Shown here: one piece after another, positions 11,501 through 24,299 of the stretch
Numbering within the stretch: the stretch's first letter is position 1
Layout: each line of letters begins with the position of its first letter
Assembly: GCA_013397935.1 (NCBI GenBank)
Contig: VZRN01001317.1
Coordinates: 1,221,606-1,285,605 of the forward strand
DNA: 64,000 nucleotides
Direction: 5' to 3'
Source: Dasyornis broadbenti
Lineage: Eukaryota; Chordata; Aves; Passeriformes; Dasyornithidae
Notes under the pieces: generated by a model
What the model was told of the DNA's origin: nothing
The model's input: only the letters and a program-made list of their open reading frames with translations
Databases searched by the model: none
Made by a program: the position numbers and the translations under genes

Positions 11501-13084
11501 GGGAAGTTGAAATTATGAGCTACAGGAATCTTTCGGCGTTTTGGCAAGATTTGAATCCACAGCTGTTTATAAAAATCTAATTAGTGGCCTGTCAAGCACT
11601 TTGAAGATGTTCTGAGTGCTAGAAAATTGTGATAAACTTATCTTTCTATGCCTCTGTGTCTTGTGAGTGATTATTCAATCAGTGGGTTGTTGACTGGAAG
11701 ACTCAGCCAAACAGTGATCGGGCTTCTAAACTATTCAATTACCTCTAATGAAGAAGGATCAGAGAAACAACCCTTAAACACCTTAAACAGAGCAGCAGTA
11801 TTAACACACAAAATGACTCTCAGGAGAAGCCTCCAGACACTTGCCAAGGTTGGCTTTGGAGCCAACTGTGATACAAATGCATTAAATATTAGTTCCTTAA
11901 TGGCTGTGAAGTGTTGCTCTTTAAAGGTTACTGTCTTCCTGTCCAGACAAGGCTGCAGTGGAATGATGAATGAAGCGATCCATAAATCTGAGGTTTTCAA
12001 GCACCTGCAACTCCCATTGGGGTCAACAGGAATTTTGGATTACTGGGATTTGGCCAGTAAAACCTGATTCTGCCTGAGATTAAGAATCCCCAGGGCTATC
12101 GGCCTCCTCAGCCCCGGTGTTTACCTGATGAAGTACTTGGAATGATGGCTCCAAAAATGCTGGTTATTTGGATGCATGTTTGTGATGGGAGACTTTACTT
12201 CTAAAACACAGGTACCTGGTGTCTGTGCCAGAGAGGCTGCCTGGAAGTGGAACTGGGAAGATGTGTCTCTGTGGCTGGCAGAGAAGCATAGTGATCCCTG
12301 CAAAAAGTGCAAGACAGGATTCTGTTTCTGAGGGAATTTCTCTTTCTTCTCCATTACAAGTCTCACCATATACAAAGAGCTGACTTGTTATTGGAGCTCA
12401 GAGGAATGAATGAGCTCAAAAGAATGTGAAGAGGAGAGAATGCTACAATTCCACTGGGAAGAGCTGCTTCTTTTTCTTTAACTTTTCCATTCAGTTAATA
12501 TTTTACTGTGGCCTTGGAGCGCAGTCCCATCGGAATGCCTCTGTCCCGCTGCAGCACGGGATAGTCGGCTGGAGCATAAACACTGCACCTGCCTGTAGCT
12601 GTCTAGAAGCGTTGTGTGTGTCTGCATTTTTGAAAGTATCTCACGGTTTTGTTTCCTGTGAATGTGCATTCAGCCCTGCACACTCGTGAAATGCTTAGCT
12701 GGGTTTGGGAGCGTATACATAGCGGGCCATGGCGGGGGGATGGGGCAGGGGAAGAAAGAGGGGCTGTAAGGCAGCCTGAGAACTGATACCATGCTAGTGC
12801 GAAACTTCTTTGTGAAGGGAACAACACTGCCTGGTTTTGACTTAAAGATTCTCAAACACTCCAGCAGCTTTAGAAACTTGAACGTGTCCTAGGCTCAGCT
12901 GTGTGCAGACACAATGCTGGAGAGGAGCCCCCATTTAAAATGGTGCCAAGTGCTCTGACAGCTTCTGAAATTCCAGGATCAGGCCCAAAAAATAACAACA
13001 CGTTTGACCAACATAGCCAGCAGCGCCAGAGGAGATGATAGGCTGCACAGCATAGTTCTAAGCAAGCCTTCCTAAACTGCAAAC
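8501..13084. other. Noncoding stretch
   Basis: No gene or interspersed repeat that I can name. Overlapping open frames up to 139 codons (for example 11648-12067 plus, 10576-10950 plus) have no recognisable domain and no exon-like borders. A fragment ttgaagtcaatggcaatg at about 10831 echoes the centre of the palindromic elements found elsewhere in the window, but the arms are absent. A run of A lies near 11034-11046. Confidence 0.45.
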
Positions 13085-13275
13085 CCATTAAATATTTAGG
13101 TGGCCATATGCAAATAATTTAAATTCAGTTTCTCAGAAGCACACCATGGTGTACAGATGTGCTTTGTGCTGAGATCCTCATCCTGAGCTTTCAGCAACTA
13201 TTTATTTTAAACGAGCAAAGGACTTAATTAATGGCTAATTGTGAGCTACCTTGTTTTTAAGGGTATTTATTTATG
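13085..13275. promoter_or_regulatory. Candidate conserved noncoding element
   Basis: The block contains an exact octamer motif ATGCAAAT (13108-13115) plus TAAT-core sites in 'cttaattaatggctaattg' and a 'ttatttatttat'-like stretch. AT-rich sequence with dense homeodomain and POU sites and no repeat signature is typical of vertebrate developmental enhancers. This is inferred from texture only. Confidence 0.3.
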
Positions 13276-16200
13276 AGGGAGGAGGGGGAAGAAGCAGAAG
13301 TGCAAAGACCTGAGTTTCTGTTGGAGCAAACTCACACAGAAGAAAACACACTTTTGTGACGGTACCAAAGAAAACCCCAGGAGTGCTCAGATATTTTCAA
13401 ACCCCTCCACGGGTACCAATTTGCTAATTCAACAAATAAACAGCCCTTTATGTAGGCGCTGTCTCGTGGACACTGTGAACACTTTAGAGACCAGGGCCCC
13501 AGATCTTCTTTTCTTAATGTCACTGTGAATTTGCTTGTGGAAGTGTATGACACCATGCACGGAGCCGAACAGCTGAGCTCATGCTTCAGGCATTCTCCCA
13601 GGACCGAGGGGGAGGGGGCTCTCTGCCAGCTCTCGGCCGCCTCTCCCCTCGCATTTACACACACACAAATCATGTTATCATAGTGAAAATATGTAAGAAT
13701 TCCAGGAAGCAGAGGAAGTTTGTGTGTTGACCTTAATTTATTTTTTTCCAGAGGAAGATCACTCTGAATGTTAAAAGGACAGTGGACGTTAGCTAAATTC
13801 ATTTACAGATATTTTAATTTTCATTGCAACTCTTTCTTCTGCTGTGTTTTGTCTTTTAGGGTCAATGCTGTTTGTATTTTATCCCATGTGGCTACTTTGA
13901 CTGAGAACTGGAATCACTTGGTGAGAGGTCTATGAGACCTATTTGGACTCTAAAAAAAATTGGTAAGGGAGGTCCCAGTGCATTCTGGTTCCTATTTTCC
14001 ATTACAGTACAGTAAAACTGGGTGAGACTGTTTCTGGAGGGGAGGGAAGGAAAGGGTGGATGAAAGAGTGGGCTAACACATTAGGCTTTGGCGCATGGAG
14101 GCCTGGGTTTGTTTTGCTTTACAGTTCTGAGCTGGAACTCTTAAAATGCTGGTCAGTTTGGCCCGAAACTCAATTGCACTTCTAAAAACACACTTAACTT
14201 TAAACCTGCAAATGCTTTTGGAAGACTGTGGGACTTTAGAAGCTGCTGTACTGGGAAGTACAATCACCTGCACTGGCTGAAGAACAGCACCTTGCAACAT
14301 CCAACCATTCCCAGCAGCTCATCCCTGCCTCTCTGCTCCTTTCATTAGTGCTCACACCTATGAGGGTTTGCACACATTCAAACACAGCCATTCCACCACC
14401 CTGAGGACACTTATGCAGAGCCAGGGAAATAGTACTTGAGTCCTTAAACACTCATCTCTCTCCATATACTGTGGACAATGTGGTCACACATAGACTGGTA
14501 CAAGGGCAAGTGGAGATACCCCATGCCTCTTAACTGGCGAACAAGAAATCCAAGCATGGAAAATATTTCTGTTTAATTGCAGGGGTCAGTTGTCCCTCAG
14601 CCTGGCAGCCTCCATGATGAACACCAGCCATGCCTGTGCCCCCAAGCACACCTGAGCCTGGTGGTTATTCCTGAAGAACCACAGACCCTGTTGGGTGCTA
14701 GGGCTCTTTGGGTTTTGTAAAATACACTTTGACCAGCATGTTGAACTTGCAATATGACTGGCCATTAATCCCAGACACATCTTGAAGAGTTTGGTTTGAG
14801 AATCTATCAGATTGCTTAAGATTTCTTAGCAAACTATTTTATTCTTTATGTTTCTCTGCTGCAAACTTAAACTCGAAGCCTGATTCAATTTTAAATGAGC
14901 AAGCCTGTTCTGCTAGCTTGCAGGCAGCCTGGGATGTGTATTTGGGCCAGGCATCCCCACCCAGCAGCTCTGCTCAAACAAGTAGGGCCATCACAGCAAA
15001 ATCTGAGCAGCTCAGTGTCGGCAGCCTCCCTAAAATCAAGGGATCTGTCACTGAAGCTGTCAGTGTAGGACTTGTCCCACAGAATTTATTGCTCTATTCA
15101 AGGTTTTCTTTATTCTTTTCTACAGGTTTTCTGAATGCACTTTTTTGCTCTCCGTCCGTTTGCCCCTCATTTTATTCTCTTGTCACATATTTCAAATACA
15201 CACCTGCCTTTCCTGCCTCAGCTCTGGAGGGCTCAGGCAGAAGGTGGCAGGAAAAGTAGTATCTGAATTATATTTTGGTTTTCAGACTATTCAGACATAG
15301 AAGTAGGCATTGCAAGCCTGCTACTTTGCATGTTGTGATGCTGAGGCTTTTTTCTTTTTAAGCATACAACCCCCTACCAGCTGCAGTCTAGATTTACACC
15401 ATGGGGAAGAACACAGTAGAACCAGATTGGAGATTAATCAAAGCAAATTCTGGCCCGCTGTTACATGTGTCTCAAAGATTTAAAAAGTAAAAATAAAAAA
15501 TGAGGAGGCTTTGCTTTGGTAATAAACATTACAACAAAAAGGCACAACTTTCCCAAATATGCTGTGAAGAGAAGACAGATGCCTTCTAAGGCTTCTTGAT
15601 GTCTCTGTCCATTGTTGTGGGTTTGTGGCTGCCAAAACAGGGGCTGCTGGGGCTGTCCGAGTGTCTGACCCCCCCACTGGGGCTGCCCCAGCAGGGTCCA
15701 GCATTCCTGGCTCCAGCACATGCTGTAAACATCCAGTGCCTTCTGGGCTGTCTGAGGCAGGCTACAGAGCCCAGCTCACCTGCCTCCTGCTCACTGGGAA
15801 CATTAATGATCCAGAGGTTTTGGTGTAAGTTAACCACACTGCCCAGGAGAGAACCAAAAAAACCCCTGGGATCTTTTCTACACAGAAATTCCTTCTGGTC
15901 ACTTGTTTGTTACTCTAGATTGTATATCTTGTGAATAATTAAAAAAAAAAAAGGTCATATACAATGATGAATTAAAAGTTATCCTGAAATGTGAGATACT
16001 CTTCAGCTTTTAGGGGTATTTTTATTCTGTACGGATCACAATCAGGTGAAAGTTTGTACTTGGCAAGTAGAGTAACACTGATAGTCTTCATTAAGAAAAT
16101 CTACTTAAACTTTTGGGCTACCATCCTCAACAGGCATAAACTAACAGAGCTCCATTTAAGTTAATGCAGTTCCATTTAGCTGCATCTTCTGGGGAGCCAG

Positions 16201-16500
16201 CCTTTGCTTTCTTGGGAAGAGAAAAAAAGAAAAAACCAAAGAATTAGTAGGGTGAATACTTTCTGGGTTTGAAAAATATATACACAGGTGGCACTGGTAA
16301 ATCATTGTATTTTGATGTAAAAACGGAGAAGATACCAGAACTAGCGAAATTCATCTGTATCTACCAGAAGGAAATGCTTCCATCCTTACTGGCCTGTATG
16401 AGGCATTTTAAAGACATCTGAAATGGTTTTAAGTATCTTTCTCAGCAAAGACATGGCTGAATTGGCCCATGAGTGTAATCAGGGCAGGGTTATACAGTAA
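13276..16500. other. Noncoding stretch with one 156-codon open frame
   Basis: The minus-strand frame at 13332-13802 is the longest in the window, but its translation has no recognisable domain, signal peptide or family, and codons do not look protein-like. It spans a G-rich patch (gagggggaggggg) and a short CA run near 13660. The rest, including 14.9-15.9 kb where frames overlap on both strands, holds no gene or repeat I can name. Confidence 0.4.
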
Positions 16501-16600
16501 GGCCCCGATTCAGCAAAGTGCTGGAGCACACCTTCAGCTTTTAGTGCATGAGTGGCTTCATTGAAGTCCTTAGTAATTACATGTTTTGCTGAATCAGGAC
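16501..16600. repeat. Palindromic MITE-like element, both arms intact
   Basis: The left end gccccgattcagcaaag and the right end ttttgctgaatcagga are near-perfect inverted copies. The centre ggcttcattgaagtcc is itself close to a palindrome. The whole of about 100 bp can fold back on itself. I recall abundant relatives in turtle and crocodilian DNA beginning 'ccgattcagcaaagcactt'. The element lacks any coding sequence; the transposase family that moved it is unknown to me. Confidence 0.7.
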
Positions 16601-17329
16601 TTGAATTTATTTGGGGCAGGAGGACCTTAATATCTTCCAAGGAATTATACTTATTAAAGCGGACAGTCTATAAATTAGTGTTTAAGTTAAAATCAATTTC
16701 TAGATAATACATATCCCTAAAAGACAGACTGTTAGTTTGTATGAGCTTTGTAACAAAACTTTAATTAAACCCTTTTTAAATAAAACCTGTCGTACATTAT
16801 ACTGCTAATTGACTTGACCTGGTACAAAGAGGACTCTGCCAGCTAGAGGAGACTAAAGGAGATTATTCTGTCTGGTGCTGCAGTGATTGTGTGTTAATAA
16901 AATTTATTTCTGCAGTCTTGCCCAACTCCCTATTGTGTATTCAAGAAATGTGTGGGCTCGGAGCCAGTCATCACAAAGCAAAAAGTAATAAACCCTAAAA
17001 AGCTGACTTTTTCTACCTCATTCTGCTGCTTTGCTGTAGCACAAACTACATGGGACAGTCTGCTTGCATGCACATCTCAGAGTTCTCTTTTTAAATTATT
17101 TTAATTTATTTTTTGAATTATGTTAAACCCTGCACCTTATTAATGTGAGCACAGTAACAAGCAAAGGACAATTAAAGGATCCAAAAAGCTCGGTGATGAA
17201 ATAGTCTGGGTGTGGCAATCATATTTTATTGCCACTACACTGATTACATACAATATAACACATCTAGCAATTAGAGAAACATGTTAATCTTCCTGGCCCA
17301 GACCTATTTCACACAGAATTCATTTCAAT
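16601..17329. promoter_or_regulatory. Candidate conserved noncoding region between two palindromic elements
   Basis: The part at about 16800-17190 has no repeat signature, several TAAT/ATTA cores and phrases such as 'gtgtgttaataaaattta' and 'cttattaatgtgagcacag' that look constrained rather than random. There is no open frame of note. Enhancer status is inference only. Confidence 0.3.
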
Positions 17330-17485
17330 GGGCCAAATTCTTCCTTTACCCTAATGTAAGTAAATCTGAAATAGCTTCTTGCCAATCAGTAGAATCATTT
17401 GGATTGACAGTCATGTAAATGACAGCAAAATACGACCCGCTGACTTCACAGAGTTATTCCTGATAGATGCTGGGTGCAATCACAA
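17330..17485. repeat. Palindromic MITE-like element, second type
   Basis: The left arm begins gggccaaattcttccttta and continues 'ctaatgtaagtaaatctga'. The right arm at 17438-17483 reads cgctgacttcacagagtta then 'ttcctgatagatgctggg'. This is the order expected of an old sauropsid foldback that I recall as 'gggccaaattct...gtgtaaatctggagtaactcc..ttgacttca..ggagttactcctgatttacac'. It is diverged and has an insertion in the middle. It lies only 730 bp from the element at 16501. Confidence 0.6.
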
Positions 17486-18649
17486 AAAAGTAATCACAAG
17501 AACTTCTGCAAGAAATACATGGAATAAACAGGAGGACTTGGAAGTTTTAATACGTGCTCAAAATTATGAATTAATTGGCACAAGAAACTTGTTGGGATAA
17601 TTCACATGACTAGAATATTAATATATCTAGTGGAGCTCGTTCAGGGAGAAGAAGGACGAAATGCTGTCCACAGATACATTCATCCCACAGTGTAAAACAT
17701 GGGAAGAGATAACCAGTTGAAAATCCCTAGCTAATAATAACAGAGGGAGTGAACACAGGTGCTGTCACGATGGGGGGGTATGGGGTGTACAGAGCAAAGC
17801 CACAAGGAACAGATGGACAGAGCTCCTTCTTTTGGAGGGCAACAAGATGAATCATACACACATCCAGGCCACCGGGCTTGACGGCGATGGAGGCACATGG
17901 CAGGAGGCTGGTGGAGATGCCTGCTGGGACACAGGGATCACAGGACAAACTCCATGCTGCCAGTGTCTTGCAGCAGACAAGGCTGGGGAAGGAACTGAAG
18001 GGAAGGCTCTTTCCTTTTCATTTTAAGAGTCAGGAGAAACAGGTTAAAAATAAGCAAATAAAATGCAATTTGGGGACAGTTACCATGGAATGAGAAAACG
18101 AACAGCAAATAGAAGCAGTAAACTTGAAAAAAATCAGTTTAAATAAACTCAGAGAATTTTAAGTATTGTCTCATGGGGAATGCACTCAGAGTAGCTGATA
18201 GTTGCTTAAAATAGTTCTATTAACAGCATGAGTGCAAATTATCCCAAAGCAGCAAAACCATTTGAAGTGTTGTAAGAAACCACCTTAGCTAAATCATGGA
18301 CTCCTCTCTGACCTCAAACATCAGGAGGGCATAGAAAGTTGAACCTAGGTCAGATTACTGAAAACCAGGCTGAAAGAAAAGAGAGAGTGTAGGGCCCAAA
18401 TCACAAAGTGAGAACAGGGGACACATTGGTGCAGAAAGGACAACAAGAAAACATGATTCTTCATAAGGAGAGGAAGATGTGGAAAACATGTTGGTCTGCT
18501 ATTGAACAAGGCAGGGAAAGTTATTGACAGGTGATGCTGAAGAGGCTGAGGGCTTGAAGGTTTTTTTTCCTGCAATCTTTAGCAAAAAGGTTAAATGAGG
18601 TTAGTCAGGAAACAGCAATAGTGACAAAGTGAAATCAGGGAAAGAACAG
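17486..18649. other. Noncoding stretch
   Basis: No gene recognised. Sequence from about 18340 onward is purine-rich on the plus strand and could be a further, unrecognisable 5' part of the CR1 copy that follows. Confidence 0.45.
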
Positions 18650-19790
18650 ATTAAATAGTGCTTAGATAAATCAGATCTCTCAAATTGGCGAGGTCAGATA
18701 CCATTCCTACTGGACTATCTGAAGCAATCTCAGGGCCATGAGTGGTTTTCTTGGGAGATCTTAGGGGATATGGGTGAATATCCAGAAGACAGAAAAGTAG
18801 CAGATAGTATGTTTCCTTACAGGGAGGGAAAAGATTGTAATGGGGAATTAAAGAGCAATGACTGAAGGTCAGTTTTTGGAAAAGTACGGAAACAATCACA
18901 TTATTTGTAACCGCTCAGGAAATAACAAGGAGATGAGTAACAGCTAGCATGGCTTTGTCAAAAACACAGATTTGTTAAACCAATTTAATTTCCTTCAGTG
19001 GGAATAGAGGAGAAGTAACAGATAGATCTCAACTTTATTAAAGCTTTCCAGGATCGGCCTCCTCATGGTCATAAGTGAGCTAGGAAAAATACAGTCTCCC
19101 TCCACCTACAAAATTCTCTCTTAAACTGGAAGTATGTTAAGTACATTTCTGTAGGCATCTGCCCTGGATTTGCTTCTGTGAAATATTTCTACTGCAGTCT
19201 TGTGTGTTAGATCAGAATGACTTTGTTTCTGCAGACAGTAAAAGACAGAAGGGCTGCACAAGTGATACCAGGCCAGTCTGAGGATGTTTGCTTAGAATAC
19301 AATGCGCATTTTCACAGCTGGAGCAGTGCAGGCAGTTTGGGGCAAGTCCTTTCAGCTTCAAAGAAGATACCAAACAGAAAAAATCCAGCAGAGAGCACTG
19401 AGAGCAGCCAAAGGCCCAGCAAACACAAGCTATAAGGAGAACTGGAAGGAATGCTCTCATATAGTCTGTAGAAAAGGCTAAGGAGGACTACATATGTAAT
19501 AGACATATATGCACTTAAAAGAGGAAAGAAATAAGTAGTTTTCCTTATCCAGTGCAGATAGGATAAGAAGTGTGGGGTTAAACAGGAGCACAGGAAATTT
19601 AGGTTAAACATTAGGAAACACTTGGTAATAATATGGCTAGTTAAGCACTGGAAAAGATCACCTGGGGAGGTCGCAGAGCCTCCCTCCTTGGAAGGTTTCA
19701 AAAGTGTGCAAGATGTACACCTATCAGAAATTACGCTTTTAAAGTTGTGGTGGACTTAGATGACCTCTAAAAACTCACTTCCCTTTATGA
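18650..19790 (+). mobile_element. Ancient CR1 LINE, 3' 1.1 kb with decayed ORF2
   Basis: The order of landmarks matches the reverse transcriptase half and tail of old amniote CR1: ctgaagcaatctcagggcc (18719), atatccagaagacagaaaa (18779), gagatgagtaacagctagc then 'atggctttgtcaa' (18931), ttaatttccttc (18985), tcataagtgagctaggaa (19069), cagcagagagcactgagag (19386), aaatttaggttaaacatta (19597), ggttaagcactgg-like 'agttaagcactgg' (19639), gatgacctct (19759). Many stops and indels destroy the frame. Similarity is to the type seen in turtles rather than to recent bird subfamilies, so the insertion is probably very old. Confidence 0.85.
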
Positions 19791-21060
19791 GGGCTACTGT
19801 TCCCCCAGTTTGAAAGGATAATTCACTCTAGGGAAATGGCAGCCGTGGATGCTGGAATGGCACATCACAGCAGCCCCAACTCTCTCTCAGCGTCAGAGGC
19901 TCAGCAGGTGCGTCAGCCGGTGCTTCAGCTCCAGCAGAGAGGTGATCCCTCCTGCGGGCACCTCTGTACCTGAACTAACTTTTCAGCACTTTATTAAACC
20001 AGGAGCTCAGCTGGCAGCCTTTCCCCTGCCAAGGTGCAAGCACAACTGCCCAAGTTTTTACCATCCACCGTTCACACCTGCAGCAGCATTCAGCCTGGAA
20101 GTGCTGCTGAAGGACACAGAGGGACTTTACTCAATGCACAGTTCTGCTCCATGTTTCCAGAGTAAACTGAACTGCTGAAAACATAGTCTGCACTCCATGC
20201 TCTAGATAAGAATTCATTTCAGAGGGAAACAACGTACTGAACACTGTCCTTAAACCCGAGAAATGCTGAAGCCCAAATTACAGTCTCATGTAGCAGAACA
20301 TGTCCTACTCACTGCACCTCCTGCCCTGCTTGGGAACATCACATGCAGAGTGAAGACGTTGGATTGTTGGCCACTAGCCAAGAATTTATCCCTACAACAA
20401 ACGCATTTAAACCCAGGCTTAGCCATGTGTAGAATGCTTTGAATGATTACAGTTGCTGAATCTTTCCATTAGAATGGTAACTGCAATATCAATCACTAAG
20501 TTCTCAGTCACAAAGATACTCATGTTCCTACCACCCACAGTAGTCCCAGACAAATGTCACTCTATGTCTGCCCGCTGAAGCCATGGTGCTGTAAGAAAGT
20601 CACAGCTCCTAGAAAATGAGGAAGTTAGTTCATCTGAACTTACATAGCATGAGATGACATCACTAAAATGATAACAAAATCGGGGGAATCAGAAGAAGGC
20701 AGAGCTTGTCTGCTGGTTGAAAAGGTGAAGTGTACAAGAATTCTTGCATTCCCGTCCTGTACAAACATTGATCTCTATCTTAGGGTGTCAGTTGTAAAGG
20801 AGGTGTGATCTGTTACACAACATATTTCATTCAGTTAACAACACTTAGTTACATGCTAATAAAGCATGTATTAAGAATACATCAAACTAATTATTTAATC
20901 ACAATTTCTTCCCCCATTCTGCTTAGCCTGGACTGGATTTGAGGCATAAAAAGAGGATTCATTAAATATTTCACTGTTTCAGTAGGTTTTTCTGGCATAT
21001 TGGGCCAAGTTTCTCAAACTTGTAGGAGGAAGGAGAAAAGCCTCAACACATGTGCATAAA
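19791..21060. other. Noncoding stretch
   Basis: No gene or repeat I can name. The open frame at 19849-20178 is featureless. Confidence 0.45.
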
Positions 21061-21086
21061 CACACATACACATACACACAAACACA
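21061..21086. repeat. Imperfect (CA)n microsatellite
   Basis: Mixed cacaca/cataca units. Short and interrupted. Confidence 0.85.
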
Positions 21087-21179
21087 GAGCAGGGAATGAG
21101 GAGATGATGTAGCCACCGGCAGGATGTGTCTGCTCTTGATTTCACAGTGCCACCCAGCCCTTCCCTGGGTTACAGAGTG

Positions 21180-21455
21180 AGTTTTTTTCCATGTTATTTT
21201 GTGTCAATGCCAGCGCTGATTGTGGTGATTGATTGACTGAGCTGGTGCTGCAGGATTCAAAACAACAACCGTGGTGGCAGCAGCTCAGGGAAATGCAGAG
21301 AACGCTGGGTTAATCCAAGGAGAGAAGAAACAACGCTGGTGATCTGCCAGCTCTGAGCATCCTACAATAAATTAGGAATAGCTATATTCATTGTTTTAAA
21401 ATGAAAGATGTAAGCAGAGCCTGGCAGAAGCATTTTAAACACTCTGTGCTAGGCT
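21180..21455. promoter_or_regulatory. Candidate conserved noncoding element
   Basis: It contains TGATTGACTG (21230-21239), one base from the PBX-MEIS/PREP decamer TGATTGACAG, overlapping a second TGATTGAT. There is also a bicoid-type 'ggttaatcc' and a 'gaattaggaatagctatattc'-like AT block, with no repeat signature. Regulatory function is inferred from motifs and texture. Confidence 0.33.
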
Positions 21456-24299
21456 TTAGCCTGCAGGCCTCCAGAGAAAAAGCCCTTTTTCCTTCAGATT
21501 GAGCTCTTCCTCACACACACCTCATCCCACCAGCTTCAGCACGTGGGCTCACAAAAGCCATTCCCTCCCTGCCTTTGGGGCGCAGGAGCTTTCTACCTAC
21601 CTGTCGCTGATATGACCATTTACTATTTTTCACCTACACTGAAATGGAAGAGGTGCTCCTCACACAGCATCTCCTCCCCTCTGGCAGCAGCATCCCTTTT
21701 CCCAGGGTCTCCCCTCTCCTTGCTGAGGATCAATGAAACCCTCTCAGATTTTACTCCTGCACGTCCTACCAGGGTAAGGGAGGTGAAGATTCTTTTCCAG
21801 AAGCAGTATTTCTCCTTGGGAAAAAACTCCAGAGAATTAGAAGATGATCCTTGAGCTTTTTAGTTTTGTAACTTTTCCCCACCATCCCTTTATCTCCTCT
21901 GATCTCCTGTCCCTGCTCACTCCACTGCTGCTGCCTCTTAATTAAACATTTTGACACTGACCCTATTTTCATTTTATCTAATTCCCCCCTCACTCCCTTC
22001 AGCAGAGTTCCACTGACATGGTCCCCCATTCTGTTTCTTCTCCCACTCAGCTTATAGTTGCAGCTACTTGTCTGTTTTCCTGATAGTAATTCAGCCTTCC
22101 CCTGGCTGCATTATGAAGATAAGCTGCTCCTACTGACAAAGGAATCGGTAATGGACGTGCCTGCTTTCCCATCCCAGGGACAGCGGCTGCTGCTGTCGGG
22201 AACTTTTTCCCTAGCACAAGTAGTTTTCCAGCATGCCCTGTAAAATAGACCACATTTATGATTGCTGGCATACTCACAGGGTTACCAGGCAGCTTTTTTT
22301 CAGAACAGACTTTACAACTTGCATATAGATGGGCCCAGACATGGCTCCTGTTAGAGACAATGGGAGATTTACTATTGCATGTATTTGCACCATGATTTGG
22401 TGGCTTTGTATGAACAAAATAGAAACAGAAAATAATTATTTGTTTGCCAACCCACTGAATGTAGGGAAGAAGCACAAAGTTTTATTCATCTGCAAGCTCA
22501 GCAGATGTCAGTGTATGAATGGCCTGATTTCAGTCTCGTTTTTGGACTAATGAAGATTTAATATAGCTAACAGAACCAAGATGTAATTCTGGGTTTGAAC
22601 AAAAAGTGATTCCATATCATCCCATAACTTGTCACAATTAAACATTAAGTAACCCCATGAATTTTGTTGGTGGTGTTTTGTTACAACAGCTTCAGAGGGG
22701 AGTGATAGTTCAGTCATTATTTGAATGTCTGCTACGATGGAGTCTATCACCAGTGAAAGCCCAGAATAATGGCCTGTGTTATTCTTTTGCATCTTTTTCT
22801 ATACAGCTTTTGAGGGAGCTGTAATTGAAGAGAAATGAAAGGGCAGCCAACCAAGAGACAATACTGCAAGGATCAGTACTGGAATGTGAGACAACATACT
22901 TTAAAAGCTGAAACTTTAAAACTCCTTCTACGTGTGTACTTTTGAAAAGGGTAACATCAATAGCAAAAAAAGAAACCCCGGCTATTTCCCCTTGATTAAG
23001 AAATAATCAAACTCATTTAAAAAAAAAATTGTTTATAATCTGGTGGCCTCCTATGAGGGCATGAAAAAAAAGGATTACTGCCTTCACTGGGTACCTATTT
23101 TTTACTGCTGTTCTCTTTAAAAAATGTGAGTAACTAAAAAGGTGAAAAAGAGACACATGGAATAGAGATACGAGAATCCAAGGCAGGGTGTTAAGAAGCA
23201 GGGACCCTACAGCAATTTACAAAAAGCTTGCAAAATATGAATTGCTGCTTAGCATCAAGTCCTTTGTCAACTGGGTCTCCAATGATGTCAGTGTTGTACC
23301 CTCTGTTGAAAGCATTCCTGGTGCTTACAGAGAGCTGAAACACCACAGACAGCATCTTCCATACTTAGGTTTCAAACTCCCATACTTAGAGGATTGCAAG
23401 AGGATCACCATTGTGCACTGACTGATGAACCAAGCTTAAATTTTCCTGTTTCTACAAATATGAGAAGGAGAAGCTCTCTAAGGACCCGGTGTAAAGCTAC
23501 TGAAGCCATTTTAAAGCCACTAAAATCACTGAGAATCTTTACATCTGTCTCTTGCACTCTTGGATGCTCCAGATACTTATGTGTGTACTTAATGTTCACA
23601 TGAACAATCCCACCGGAGAAATTGTGTGTCTTAAGCTCAGAAAATGGCCCAGTTTAAGATGGCTTTAGCTAAATGTGGCCAGGCTAAGCCCAGGCATAAG
23701 CCTTTCCCTATCCAAGACAATTCAGCAGTATTCTCAATTTCTGAAATTATCTGTGCATGTGAAGATTTTTGGGATATGTTTGTGATCAAGACTTATAATG
23801 ATATTGTAAAGGACTGAGTTTGTTCAAAATAAGCTGGATCCCAAACATAGGAGTCACTGGATCATAAACATAAGAATACTGATGCTATTTCAGGCTGCAA
23901 TAAGCAACGTTTCCTCCAGTGTACACCCCAAAAAGATTAAGTTTATGCTGCTTTTAATGACGGAGAGTTTAACAAAGCATAATTTGGAACCAGTTTTCAG
24001 TACTCTTGCCAAACTCTGAGTAAAACATCATTTACCTCCTAAGTGAACATTTTTTTTCTGGCAGTTTTGTATGAATTAAACATTTTGGTCATTTAAAGGA
24101 AAAATGTTAAAAATCTGGAGTGTTCTTAAAATAGCAGATCAGTATACTTGAAATATCTTTTCTGATTTTAGGGAACTCCCCCATGCATGTAACGTGCTAT
24201 GAAAACCACAGCTATTTTGCACTAATTTCAGAGCAAGCTTATGAAAATAGTATAATGAGGCAAAGCACTCAGCAATGCCAGAGCATGGGGACCACAATG
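21456..24299. other. Noncoding stretch
   Basis: No gene or repeat recognised. Open frames of 103-142 codons at 21543-21854 (plus) and 22047-22475 (minus) and 77 codons at 23188-23421 (plus) show no domain and no exon-like flanks. Confidence 0.45.

Noticed and set aside
11648..12067. 139-codon plus-strand open frame
   Set aside because: Overlapped by an 89-codon minus-strand frame; no recognisable domain or codon bias.
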